64,000 nt of DNA from Bradyrhizobium genosp. L (GTDB lineage: Bacteria > Pseudomonadota > Alphaproteobacteria > Rhizobiales > Xanthobacteraceae). The first letter of the stretch is position 1. Each line of letters starts with the position of its first letter. Under the pieces are notes generated by a model that saw nothing but the letters and a program-made list of their open reading frames with translations, searched no databases and had not been told where the DNA came from. Shown one piece after another: positions 1 to 7,437 of this stretch. The position numbers and the translations under genes are program-made. The DNA lies in contig NZ_CP061378.1 in the NCBI RefSeq assembly GCF_015624485.1, positions 2,480,001-2,544,000 of the forward strand. The letters are read 5' to 3'.

Positions 1-599
1 GCCAGCTCGGCCGCGTCATCGCCGGCATTCACAGCCTGCCGAAGAGCAAACTGCCGGAGCTGCGCAGCATGAGCGCGACCAGGGAGATCGAGGATCTCGC
101 GCGCGAATATCACAGCTTCGACTGGCCGCGGCCGGTGTTCGAGCTGGCGCTGCGCTGGCTGCGTGATCACGATCCCGGCCCGTCATCCGAGGTGACCTTG
201 GTGCATGGCGATTTCCGCCACGGCAATCTGATCATCGGCCCCGACGGCGTGCGCGCGGTGCTCGACTGGGAGCTCGCGCATACCGGCGACCCGATGGAGG
301 ACCTGGGCTGGATCTGCGTCAACTCCTGGCGGTTCGGCGAGATCGACAAGCCGGTCGGCGGCTTCGGCACCCGCGAGGAGCTGTTCGCGGGCTATGCGGA
401 AGCCGGCCGCAAGGCCGATCCGGACCGCGTGATGTTCTGGGAGGTGATGGGCACGTTGCGCTGGGGCGTGATGTGCTGCGGCATGATGCAGCGTTTTCGT
501 TCCGGCCCGGATCATTCGATGGAACGCGCGATGATCGGCCGCCGCGCATCGGAAACCGAGATCGATTTGCTGCGACTATTGGCGCCGAGAGGGCACTGA
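1..599 (+). CDS. Phosphotransferase family protein (APH/choline-kinase fold), 5' truncated by window edge
   Basis: The frame is open from base 3, so at least 198 residues are visible and the N-terminal lobe lies outside the window. The catalytic loop reads HGDFRHGNLII and the metal-binding segment LDWELAHTGDP, the two hallmarks of the aminoglycoside-phosphotransferase/kinase fold. Members of this fold that sit beside acyl-CoA dehydrogenases and DUF6285 proteins (ACAD10/11-like association) are thought to phosphorylate a hydroxyacyl-type substrate rather than an antibiotic; that role is inferred here from the neighbouring acyl-CoA genes. The stop is one base before the start of the DUF6285 gene, so the two are almost certainly co-transcribed. 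Confidence 0.85.
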   Translation, partial: QLGRVIAGIHSLPKSKLPELRSMSATREIEDLAREYHSFDWPRPVFELALRWLRDHDPGPSSEVTLVHGDFRHGNLIIGPDGVRAVLDWELAHTGDPMEDLGWICVNSWRFGEIDKPVGGFGTREELFAGYAEAGRKADPDRVMFWEVMGTLRWGVMCCGMMQRFRSGPDHSMERAMIGRRASETEIDLLRLLAPRGH

Positions 600-600
600 G

Positions 601-966
601 ATGCAGGACGAACCGACTCCTACCGAACTGATCAAGGCCGTCGCCGATTTCCTGCGCAACGAAATCGCGCCTGCGATCAAGGGCCATAACAGCTTCAAGC
701 TGCGCGTCGGGATCAATGCGCTCGACCTGGTGACGCGCCAGCTTGCGTTGGCCGGAGAGAGCGACGCCGCCGAGGCGGAGCGGCTGAAGCAATTGCTCGG
801 CGCTGAAGGCACGCTGGCGGAGCTGAACCGTGCGCTGTCGGAAAAGATTGCCGGTGGCGACGTGGACCTGAAAACGCCAGGGCTGGCCGAGCATCTCTGG
901 CAGACCACCATAGACAAGCTCGCCGTCGATCAACCCAACTACGCGTCCTACAAGAGGGAGCTGTAG
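601..966 (+). CDS. DUF6285 domain protein
   Basis: A 121-residue acidic protein beginning MQDEPTPTELIKAVADFL. The alpha-helical pattern, the R-x-GINALDLVTRQLAL segment and the position directly after a phosphotransferase-fold gene match the DUF6285 family. No catalytic motif, signal peptide or membrane segment is visible. Its ATG follows the upstream stop by one base, consistent with translational coupling. The function is unknown; by context it is a small partner of the kinase-like protein in acyl-CoA metabolism. Confidence 0.75.
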   Translation: MQDEPTPTELIKAVADFLRNEIAPAIKGHNSFKLRVGINALDLVTRQLALAGESDAAEAERLKQLLGAEGTLAELNRALSEKIAGGDVDLKTPGLAEHLWQTTIDKLAVDQPNYASYKREL

Positions 967-971
967 GAGCC

Positions 972-1051
972 GTAGGATGGGTAGAGCGAAGCGAAACCCA
1001 TCGCGACGCGCGGACGGTGTTGATGGGTTTCGCTGCGCTCTACCATCCTAC
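972..1051. repeat. Intergenic palindrome, GTAGGATGGGTAGAGCG type
   Basis: The left arm (972-1002) reads GTAGGATGGGTAGAGCGAAG then CGAAACCCATC; the right arm (about 1022-1051) is its near-perfect reverse complement ending CTACCATCCTAC. It lies just after the DUF6285 stop. Elements of this spelling are, from memory, common between Bradyrhizobium genes. It could fold as a long hairpin in the transcript. Confidence 0.8.
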
Positions 1052-1056
1052 AGGCT

Positions 1057-1177
1057 GTCGTCCCGGCGAAGGCCGGGACCCATAACCACAAATGTCAGCT
1101 GTCGAGCACCGCTGGAACGACGATCCCGATCACAACTTCGGCCGCGGAGTATAGGTCCCGGCCTTCGCCGGGACGAC
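1057..1177. repeat. Family A palindromic repeat, copy 1
   Basis: It opens with GTCG followed by TCCCGGCGAAGGCCGGGA and CCCATAACCAC, and closes with GGTCCCGGCCTTCGCCGGGA then CGAC. Each end is itself a hairpin and the two ends are inverted copies of one another. The same element recurs at 3549, 5356, 25392 and 29562. Confidence 0.85.
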
Positions 1178-1234
1178 GCGTGGAGGGAGCGATTTGCTCG
1201 GCTCCTGTCCGTCAATGCCGTGCAACAGAGGCCG

Positions 1235-2014
1235 CTACCGCCCCAGCCACTTCGGCGGCCGTTTCTCCGAGAATGCCTTCGGGCCCTCGATGTAATCCTG
1301 CGAGGCCGCCATCGCTTTCACCGCGGGGAAATCGCGCTGCTCGGTCAACGCCTGTTCCAGCGACATGTCGAGGCCCTTCTGGATCGTCTGCTTGGAGGCG
1401 CGGATCGACATCGGCGAGTTCTTGGCGATGGTCTCGGCCCAGCGCTCGGCGGCCGCGAGCGCTTCGCCCTGCGGCACCACCTCGTTGACGAAGCCGAGCT
1501 CAAAACCCTCCTTGGCGCTGACATGGCGCGCGGTGAGGATCATGCCCATGGCGCGCTTCAGCCCGATCTGCCGCGGCAGCCGCTGCAGGCCGCCGGCGAG
1601 CGCCGCAAGGCCGACGCGCGGCTCGGGCAGGGCGAAGGTCGCATTCTCGGAGGCGATGATCAGGTCACAGGCCAGCGCGATCTCGAACCCGCCGCCCATC
1701 GCGACGCCGTTGACGGCGGCGATGATCGGCTTGTCGCAGTCGAAGCGGGTGGTCAGCCCGGCGAAGCCGCCCTTGTCCCAGCCGCGTTTTCCCCCCGCCG
1801 CCTGCCATTTCAGGTCGTTGCCGGCGCAGAACGCCTTGTCGCCGGCGCCGGTGACGATCGCGACCCATTGCTCAGGGTCGGCGGAGAACTCGTCGAACAC
1901 CTTGTTGAGCTCGAAATGCGCGTCGATATGCAGCGCGTTGTAGACCTCGGGTCGCGACAGCGTCACGATGGTGATGGGACCCTTGCGCGTCACCTTGGAG
2001 AATTTCAGATCCAT
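1235..2014 (-). CDS. Enoyl-CoA hydratase/isomerase (crotonase) family protein
   Basis: A 259-residue crotonase-fold protein. The oxyanion-hole region (AGDKAFCAGNDLKW) and the second-loop segment (AVNGVAMGGGFEIALACDLI) are intact. Of the two glutamates used by classical hydratases, the first is present (FALPEPRVGL), but the second falls in a segment reading KRAMGMILTAR, where Gly replaces Glu. It may therefore be a CaiD-like or isomerase-type member rather than a strict hydratase. The ATG is preceded on the minus strand by GGGAG. It stands alone, convergent with the upstream DUF6285 pair and divergent from the acyl-CoA dehydrogenase gene. Confidence 0.85.
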   Translation of the reverse strand: MDLKFSKVTRKGPITIVTLSRPEVYNALHIDAHFELNKVFDEFSADPEQWVAIVTGAGDKAFCAGNDLKWQAAGGKRGWDKGGFAGLTTRFDCDKPIIAAVNGVAMGGGFEIALACDLIIASENATFALPEPRVGLAALAGGLQRLPRQIGLKRAMGMILTARHVSAKEGFELGFVNEVVPQGEALAAAERWAETIAKNSPMSIRASKQTIQKGLDMSLEQALTEQRDFPAVKAMAASQDYIEGPKAFSEKRPPKWLGR

Positions 2015-2234
2015 GTTGGCTCCCGTCGATTTTCTGTGGCGAAGAATATGCGGCGCATCCTAGCGCCTGCGCGTCGTTCCGTGCCATCCAATTCCGCAAG
2101 GCGCAGGCGCGTGCAGGTGCGCTCCCTCAGCTTGACTTGGCCGCGCGCATCTCACCTTAATCGATCCGAGCGCCGAAGCGCGATAGCGCCTAAACACAAA
2201 ACCAGAATCAACGATATCTCCGGGAGAGATCGCC

Positions 2235-3509
2235 TTGGATTTCAATCTGCCGGCTGACCTGACAGCCTATCTCGCCGAGCTCGACCGCTTCATCGAAAGC
2301 GAAATCAAGCCACTGGAAGAGGCCGACGACAACATCCGCTTCTTCGATCATCGCCGCGAATGGGCGCGCACCGATTTCGACAATGGCGGCCTGCCGCGGC
2401 ATGAATGGGAAGCGCTGCTGCGCAAGGCGAAGAACCTGGCCGACGCCGCCGGCCATATGCGCTTCGCGATCCCGAAGCGCTATGGCGGCAAGGACGGCTC
2501 CAATCTCTGGATGGCCGTGATCCGCGAGCATTTCGCCTCGAAAGGGCTCGGCCTGCACAACGATCTGCAGAACGAGCATTCGATCGTCGGCAACCTGCCG
2601 ATCGTGACCATGCTCGACCGCTACGGTACCGACGAGCAGAAGGCGATGATCGACGGCTCGATCACCGGCAAGTACCGCATCACGTTCGGCCTCACCGAGC
2701 CCGAGCACGGCTCCGACGCCACGCATATGGAGACGAGGGCAGCCCCGGCGACGCGCGACAACATCAAGGGCTGGATCATCAACGGCGAGAAGATGTGGAC
2801 GACGGGCATGCATGTCGCCACGCATTGCGCGCTGTTCGCGCGCACCAGCGGCAATGACGGCGACGCGCGCGGCATCACCTGCTTCCTGGTGCCGGCGAAA
2901 TCGGAAGGCGTGAAGGTCGAGCAGTATATGTGGACCTTCAACATGCCGACCGATCATCCGCGCGTCTCTTTCACCGAGGTGTTCGTCCCTGAAGACGCGC
3001 TGTTCGGCGAGGTCGGCCGCGGCCTGTCGCTGGCGCAATGCTTCGTGCACGAGAACCGCATCCGCCAGGCGGCGAGCTCGCTCGGCGCTGCCGTCTACTG
3101 CATCAACGAGAGCGTGAAATATGCCCGGGAGCGAAAACCATTCGGCAAGGCGCTGGCCGAGAACCAGGCGATCCAGTGGCCGCTGGTCGAGCTGGCGACC
3201 CAGGCCGAGATGCTGCGGCTTCTGATCCGCAAGACCGCCTGGGAAATGGATCAGCTGACGCAAGCGCAGGTCGAGCACACGCTGTCGGATCGGGTCTCGA
3301 TGTGCAATTTCTGGGCAAACCGTCTTTGTTGCGAAGCCGCCGACCGCGCGATGCAGGTGCATGGCGGCATGGGTTATTCCCGCCACAAGCCGTTCGAGCA
3401 CATCTACCGCCATCACCGCCGCTATCGCATCACCGAGGGCAGCGAGGAGATCCAGAAGCGCAAGGTGGCCGGTTTCCTGTTCGGCTACATGGGGGCAGGG
3501 AAGCACTGA
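2235..3509 (+). CDS. Acyl-CoA dehydrogenase family protein
   Basis: A flavoprotein of 424 residues. It shows the FAD/substrate-binding segment TFGLTEPEHGSDATHME, the middle beta-domain (GWIINGEKMWTTG) and the C-terminal helical domain. The candidate catalytic base is Glu401 in YRITEGSEEIQ, aligning with the EGT glutamate of medium-chain enzymes. The QVHGGMGYSRHKPFEHIYR stretch is typical of the family. The start is a TTG preceded by GGGAGAG at about 8 bases; no nearer ATG would preserve the N-terminal helix. It would oxidise an acyl-CoA to the 2-enoyl-CoA and pass electrons to ETF. Chain-length preference cannot be read from the sequence. Confidence 0.9.
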   Translation: MDFNLPADLTAYLAELDRFIESEIKPLEEADDNIRFFDHRREWARTDFDNGGLPRHEWEALLRKAKNLADAAGHMRFAIPKRYGGKDGSNLWMAVIREHFASKGLGLHNDLQNEHSIVGNLPIVTMLDRYGTDEQKAMIDGSITGKYRITFGLTEPEHGSDATHMETRAAPATRDNIKGWIINGEKMWTTGMHVATHCALFARTSGNDGDARGITCFLVPAKSEGVKVEQYMWTFNMPTDHPRVSFTEVFVPEDALFGEVGRGLSLAQCFVHENRIRQAASSLGAAVYCINESVKYARERKPFGKALAENQAIQWPLVELATQAEMLRLLIRKTAWEMDQLTQAQVEHTLSDRVSMCNFWANRLCCEAADRAMQVHGGMGYSRHKPFEHIYRHHRRYRITEGSEEIQKRKVAGFLFGYMGAGKH

Positions 3510-3548
3510 GGGTTCCGAGAGGAAATGACGCGCTCCGCTCTCTCCGCC

Positions 3549-3670
3549 GTCGTCCCGGCGAAGGCCGGGATCCATAACCACAGTTGCTTATTGGTTGAAC
3601 GAGATACGGCCCCAGCGTCGTGCCACAACGGACGGCGGTGGTTATGGGTCCCGGCCTTCGCCGGGACGAC
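3549..3670. repeat. Family A palindromic repeat, copy 2
   Basis: The inverted ends TCCCGGCGAAGGCCGGGA plus TCCATAACCAC, and GTGGTTATGGG plus TCCCGGCCTTCGCCGGGA, enclose about 60 bases of unrelated sequence. It fills the gap between convergent acyl-CoA dehydrogenase and ligase genes and could act as a bidirectional terminator. Confidence 0.85.
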
Positions 3671-3679
3671 ATGAGGAGT

Positions 3680-5260
3680 TTAATTCACCTGCCGGTCCTT
3701 GCCCGCCCAGTACGGTTCACGCAGGCTCCGCCGCAAAATCTTCCCCGACGGGTTGCGCGGCAGCGCGGGGATGAAGTCGACTGTCTTCGGCGTCTTGTAG
3801 CCGGCGATCCGCTCGCGCGTGAAGTTGATGATGTCGGTCGCATCAGCGGTCTTGCCCGGCTTCATCACCACCACTGCCTTCACCGCCTCGCCCCATTTGT
3901 CGTCGGGGATGCCGATGACCGCGGCTTCCGCCACGTCGGGGTGATCGCACAGCGCGCTCTCGACTTCGGCCGGATAGATGTTCTCACCGCCGGAGATGAT
4001 CATGTCCTTGATGCGGTCGTGGATGTAGAGATAGCCGTCGCTGTCCATGTAGCCGGCATCGCCGGTGCGCAGCCAGCCGTTGCCGTCGATGGTACGCGCG
4101 GTCGCCTCGGGCAGGTTCCAATAGCCGGCCATGTTGGAGCCGGAGCGGGTGGCGATCTCGCCGACTTCGCCCGGCGGCAGCGGCTTGCCTTCGAAATCGA
4201 GGATCGCAAGCTCGACGCCGGGCAGTGCCTTGCCGGCCGAGCGCATGCGGTCGAGGCCCTCGACGTGGTCTTCCGGCGGCAGTGCGACGATGGTGCCGGT
4301 GGTCTCGGTCATGCCGTACATCTGCACGAAGCCGCATTTGAAGACCTCGATGCACTCCTTCAGCAGCGCAGCCGGGATCGGCGAGGCGCCATACAGCATG
4401 TATTTCAGGCGGGAGAAGTCGACCTGCCGCGCACGCGGCTGCCGCACCACGAACTGCATCGCGGCCGGCACCATGAAGAGTTTCGTGATCCCGGACTGTT
4501 CGAAGAAGTCCAGCACCTTGGTCGGATCGAACTCGCGCGCGATCACGCCACGGGCGCCGTGATAGAGCCCCATCACGCCCCAGCCGGAGCCGCCGATGTG
4601 GAAGATCGGCATCGCGACCAGCGAAACGTCGTCGGTGGTCCAGCGATTCCACTCCGGCTTCTCGGCCTCGTTGCCGGTCTGCACCAGATTGAGGAAGTTG
4701 GCGTGCGACAGCATCGCGCCCTTCGGCTTGCCCGTGGTGCCGGAAGTGTAAAGCTGGATCGCGATGTCTTTCGGCTCGATCGGCACCTTCGGATCGTCGC
4801 CGCTCTGGGCGTCGCGCCAGGCGAGATAGTCGGGCCATTCCGGTGCGCCGCCTTCGGTGGTGATAATGGTGCGAACGCTCGGGATCTTGCCTCGGATGTT
4901 GCGCACCTGCGTGATGAATTCCGGGCCTGCGAACAGCACCGGCGCCTTGCAGTCGTCGACGATGAACGCGATCTCGGGTCCGGCAAGCCGCCAGTTCACC
5001 GGCGCCATCACCACGCCGGCCTTCATCGCGCCCATCAACAGCTCGAAATAGAAATCGCTGTTCTTGCCGAGATAGGCGATGCGCTCGCCTTTCTTGACGC
5101 CCATGGCGATCAGCGCGTTGGCAACGCGGTTGGTCTTGATGTCGAACTCGGCGAAGCTGGTGTGGCGGCCCTCGAATTCATAGACCATGGCATCGCCGAG
5201 GCTCTGCGCGCGGTCGCGCACCATGTCGGCGAGGTTGGTCAGTTGCTTTGCAGCGGACAT
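3680..5260 (-). CDS. AMP-dependent acyl-CoA synthetase/ligase
   Basis: A 526-residue member of the ANL superfamily. The P-loop-like motif is LYTSGTTGKPKGAML, the adenylate-binding segment YGMTETTG, the hinge region GYLYIHDRIKDMIISGGENIYPAEVE, and the C-terminal catalytic lysine lies in NPSGKILRR. These are complete and correctly spaced. The ATG at 5260 is chosen because GGGAGAAAC lies immediately upstream; a TTG further out at 5323 adds a low-complexity basic stretch with no ribosome site. The enzyme would activate a carboxylic acid to its CoA thioester for the neighbouring beta-oxidation enzymes. Substrate length or ring specificity is not readable. Confidence 0.9.
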   Translation of the reverse strand: MSAAKQLTNLADMVRDRAQSLGDAMVYEFEGRHTSFAEFDIKTNRVANALIAMGVKKGERIAYLGKNSDFYFELLMGAMKAGVVMAPVNWRLAGPEIAFIVDDCKAPVLFAGPEFITQVRNIRGKIPSVRTIITTEGGAPEWPDYLAWRDAQSGDDPKVPIEPKDIAIQLYTSGTTGKPKGAMLSHANFLNLVQTGNEAEKPEWNRWTTDDVSLVAMPIFHIGGSGWGVMGLYHGARGVIAREFDPTKVLDFFEQSGITKLFMVPAAMQFVVRQPRARQVDFSRLKYMLYGASPIPAALLKECIEVFKCGFVQMYGMTETTGTIVALPPEDHVEGLDRMRSAGKALPGVELAILDFEGKPLPPGEVGEIATRSGSNMAGYWNLPEATARTIDGNGWLRTGDAGYMDSDGYLYIHDRIKDMIISGGENIYPAEVESALCDHPDVAEAAVIGIPDDKWGEAVKAVVVMKPGKTADATDIINFTRERIAGYKTPKTVDFIPALPRNPSGKILRRSLREPYWAGKDRQVN

Positions 5261-5355
5261 GTTTCTCCCGGAGCGTCTTGTTCTGGTTGCGCGGAGTGTG
5301 GCGGCATCCGGGGGCAAAGACAATACGGGGCTGAGGACCGCGATGTTTCAACACG

Positions 5356-5476
5356 GTCGTCCCGGCGAAGGCCGGGACCCATAACCACAAATGTTCATTT
5401 GGTACGGCGCTGCGGCCGCAGCGTGCACAAACAACAAACAGCTGTGGTTATGGGTCCCGGCCTTCGCCGGGACGAC
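5356..5476. repeat. Family A palindromic repeat, copy 3
   Basis: It has the same inverted ends as the copies at 1057 and 3549 (GTCG, then TCCCGGCGAAGGCCGGGA and CCATAACCACA on the left; the reverse complement on the right). It sits between two minus-strand genes, the SDR and the acyl-CoA ligase. Confidence 0.85.
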
Positions 5477-5500
5477 GGCGAAAAGTTTGGTGCGCGCCGC

Positions 5501-6376
5501 TCACCCCCTTGCCGCGCGATCCTTCTCGTTCTGCGCCTTGATCGACTCCCGCGCCGTGGTCCAGTCGTCGTCACTCCAATCGCGCAGCTGATAGAAGTTG
5601 CCGCCCATCGCCAGCGCCTGGGCGCCGTCCATGGCGATGGTCTCGCCGTTGATCCAGTCGCAGCCGCCGGAGATCAGGAACACCGCGAGGTTCTGCAACT
5701 CCTCCATGGTGCCGACCCGACCCATCGGGTTCATCGCCTTGGTGCGCGCGCCGGCCTCGTCGCCCGGCTTGATGCGCTTGCTCATGCCCTCGGTCGGGAT
5801 TTCGCCCGGCGCGATGGTGTTGAGGCGGATGCCGTGCCGGCCCCATTCGACCGCAAGCGACATCGTCATGGCGTGGATCGCCGACTTGCTCATCGCCGAC
5901 GGCACCACGTAAGGCGAGCCGTTGCGCACCCAGGTCACGGTGATCGACACCACGTTGCCGCGATGGCCGCCGGCGATCCAGCGCCGGCCGACCGCGTGCG
6001 TCACGTAGAAGGTGCCGTGCATCACGATGTTGGCGACGGCGTCGAAGCCGCGCGGCGACAGTTCTTCCGAGCGCGAGATGAAATTGCCGGCGGCGTTGTT
6101 GATCAGATCGGTGAGGGGACCGCTGGTGGTCCAGATCGCCTCGATCATCTCGTCGACCGCCATGGCATTACGGATGTCGACGCCGTGACTGACGACTTGG
6201 CCGCCATGCTCGGCCATCAGTTCGGTCGCGGTCTCGTCGCAGACGCTTTTGCGACGGCCGCAGATGTGGACCTCGGCGCCGAGTTGCAGGAAGCGCGCAG
6301 CCATCGATTTGCCGAGGCCGGTGCCGCCACCGGTCACCAGAATGCGCCGCCCCACGAGAAGCTGATCAGAGAACAT
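5501..6376 (-). CDS. SDR family oxidoreductase, 2,4-dienoyl-CoA reductase-like
   Basis: A 291-residue short-chain dehydrogenase. The nucleotide site is GGGTGLGKSMA, followed by an NNAAGNF strand. The C-terminal half (VVPSAMSKSAIHAM, LAVEWGRHGIRLNTIAPGEI, PMGRVGTMEELQNLAVFL) closely follows the mitochondrial-type 2,4-dienoyl-CoA reductase DECR1 as I remember it. The active-site Lys of the SAMSK segment is present, but the position 15 residues before it, Tyr199 in DECR1, is Trp here (ITVTW). It may be a DECR-like reductase with altered acid catalysis or another enoyl reductase. The ATG has GGGAGGAAACC upstream. It is divergent from a dienoyl-isomerase-like crotonase, which supports a role in unsaturated acyl-CoA breakdown. 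Confidence 0.8.
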   Translation of the reverse strand: MFSDQLLVGRRILVTGGGTGLGKSMAARFLQLGAEVHICGRRKSVCDETATELMAEHGGQVVSHGVDIRNAMAVDEMIEAIWTTSGPLTDLINNAAGNFISRSEELSPRGFDAVANIVMHGTFYVTHAVGRRWIAGGHRGNVVSITVTWVRNGSPYVVPSAMSKSAIHAMTMSLAVEWGRHGIRLNTIAPGEIPTEGMSKRIKPGDEAGARTKAMNPMGRVGTMEELQNLAVFLISGGCDWINGETIAMDGAQALAMGGNFYQLRDWSDDDWTTARESIKAQNEKDRAARG

Positions 6377-6400
6377 GGTTTCCTCCCACAGGGGGTTGTC

Positions 6401-6422
6401 AGTTAATTGGTCGATTGACTAA
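6401..6422. promoter_or_regulatory. Candidate operator in the SDR/crotonase divergent promoter region
   Basis: An imperfect inverted repeat, TTAATTGG-TCGA-TTGACTAA (6403-6422), is centred on TCGA with 7-base arms AGTTAAT and ATTGACT that differ by one base from perfect symmetry. It lies midway between the two start codons. The size and symmetry would suit a TetR-type regulator; no regulator gene for it is adjacent. Confidence 0.3.
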
Positions 6423-6476
6423 AACCGGACCACGGCCTTCTGTAAAGCGCCAACCAGAACAGCGGAGGAGATTTCA

Positions 6477-7292
6477 ATGGAAGATCGGGTCTCGATATCG
6501 GTTTCGGGCGGTATCGCCGATGTCCGCCTGGTGCGGGCGGACAAGATGAACGCGCTCGATGTCGCCATGTTCGAGGCGCTGGTCAGTGCCACCGAGCGGC
6601 TCTCCAAGGAAAAGGGCGTTCGGGTGGTCGTGCTCTCGGGCGAGGGCCGCGCCTTCTGCGCCGGTCTCGACATGGGACGCTTCGCCGCGATGAAGGAGAA
6701 GGGCGGTAACGGGGTGCCCGGCGGCGAGAACCGCGACCTCACCGTCCGTACCCATGGCAAGGCCAATTTCGCGCAGCAGGCGGTGTGGGGCTGGCGCCAG
6801 CTTCCGGTGCCCGTGATCGCCGCGATCCACGGTGTCGCATTCGGCGGCGGCTTCCAGCTCGCGCTCGGTGCCGACATGCGCTTTCTGTCGCCCGATGCGC
6901 GGATGTCGATCATGGAGATCAAATGGGGCCTGGTGCCTGATATGGCGGGCACGCCGATCCTGGCCAGCCTGGTGCGCGACGACGTTTTGCGCGAGCTCAC
7001 CTACACCGGCCGCATCTTCTCGGCGCAGGAGGCGCAAGCTTACGGCCTCGCTACCCGCATCTGCGACGACCCGCGCGCCGCGGCGTTCGAGGTCGCGCGC
7101 GAGATCGCCGGCAAAAGCCCGGATGCGATCCGCGCCGCGAAGCGGATGCTGAACAATCTCTCGGTCGATCCGGGGCCTGCGCTGCTTGCGGAGTCGGTCG
7201 AGCAGCAGAAGCTGATCGGCAGCCCGAACCAGACCGAGTCCGTGCGTGCCAATCTCGACAAGCGCCCGCCGAGGTTTGCGGATGCGGGGTGA
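6477..7292 (+). CDS. Crotonase family protein, probable dienoyl-CoA isomerase type
   Basis: A 271-residue crotonase. The oxyanion-hole segments are GRAFCAGLDMGRFAAM and AIHGVAFGGGFQLALGADMRF. In the catalytic segment SIMEIKWGLVPDMAGT, a Glu and an Asp are spaced eight residues apart, as with the E196/D204 pair of delta3,5-delta2,4-dienoyl-CoA isomerase (ECH1); the LRELTYTG glutamate of hydratases is also present. I therefore favour a dienoyl-CoA isomerase or broad hydratase/isomerase. Its start has GGAGGAG about 8 bases upstream. Divergence from the DECR-like SDR fits a shared job in oxidation of polyunsaturated acyl-CoA. Confidence 0.8.
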   Translation: MEDRVSISVSGGIADVRLVRADKMNALDVAMFEALVSATERLSKEKGVRVVVLSGEGRAFCAGLDMGRFAAMKEKGGNGVPGGENRDLTVRTHGKANFAQQAVWGWRQLPVPVIAAIHGVAFGGGFQLALGADMRFLSPDARMSIMEIKWGLVPDMAGTPILASLVRDDVLRELTYTGRIFSAQEAQAYGLATRICDDPRAAAFEVAREIAGKSPDAIRAAKRMLNNLSVDPGPALLAESVEQQKLIGSPNQTESVRANLDKRPPRFADAG

Positions 7293-7299
7293 CGGGCAC

Positions 7300-7404
7300 C
7301 GTCATTCCGGGGCGATGCGTAAGCATCGAACTATGGCGCGCAGTTGCGCGCCTGAGAATCTCGAGATTCCGGGTCTGGTCCTAACGGACCATCCCGGAAT
7401 GACG
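7300..7404. repeat. Family B palindromic repeat, copy 1
   Basis: It begins CGTCATTCCGGGGCGATGCG and ends CCCGGAATGACG, with internal inverted pieces GCGCGCAGTTGCGCGC and ATCTCGAGAT. Related copies lie at 14296 and 30707. It separates the crotonase gene from the downstream acyl-CoA synthetase gene. Confidence 0.8.
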
Positions 7405-7437
7405 ATTTGAAAAACCGACGGAAGATCGGACATCGAA

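Noticed and set aside
2208..3581. A 457-codon minus-strand frame opposite the acyl-CoA dehydrogenase gene
   Set aside because: It is a shadow of a well-supported gene, with biased composition and no recognisable motif.
3620..6406. A 928-codon open frame on the plus strand across the ligase and SDR genes
   Set aside because: It lies antisense to two genes with complete family motifs, has an arginine/histidine/aspartate-rich composition typical of antisense frames in GC-rich DNA, and shows no domain.
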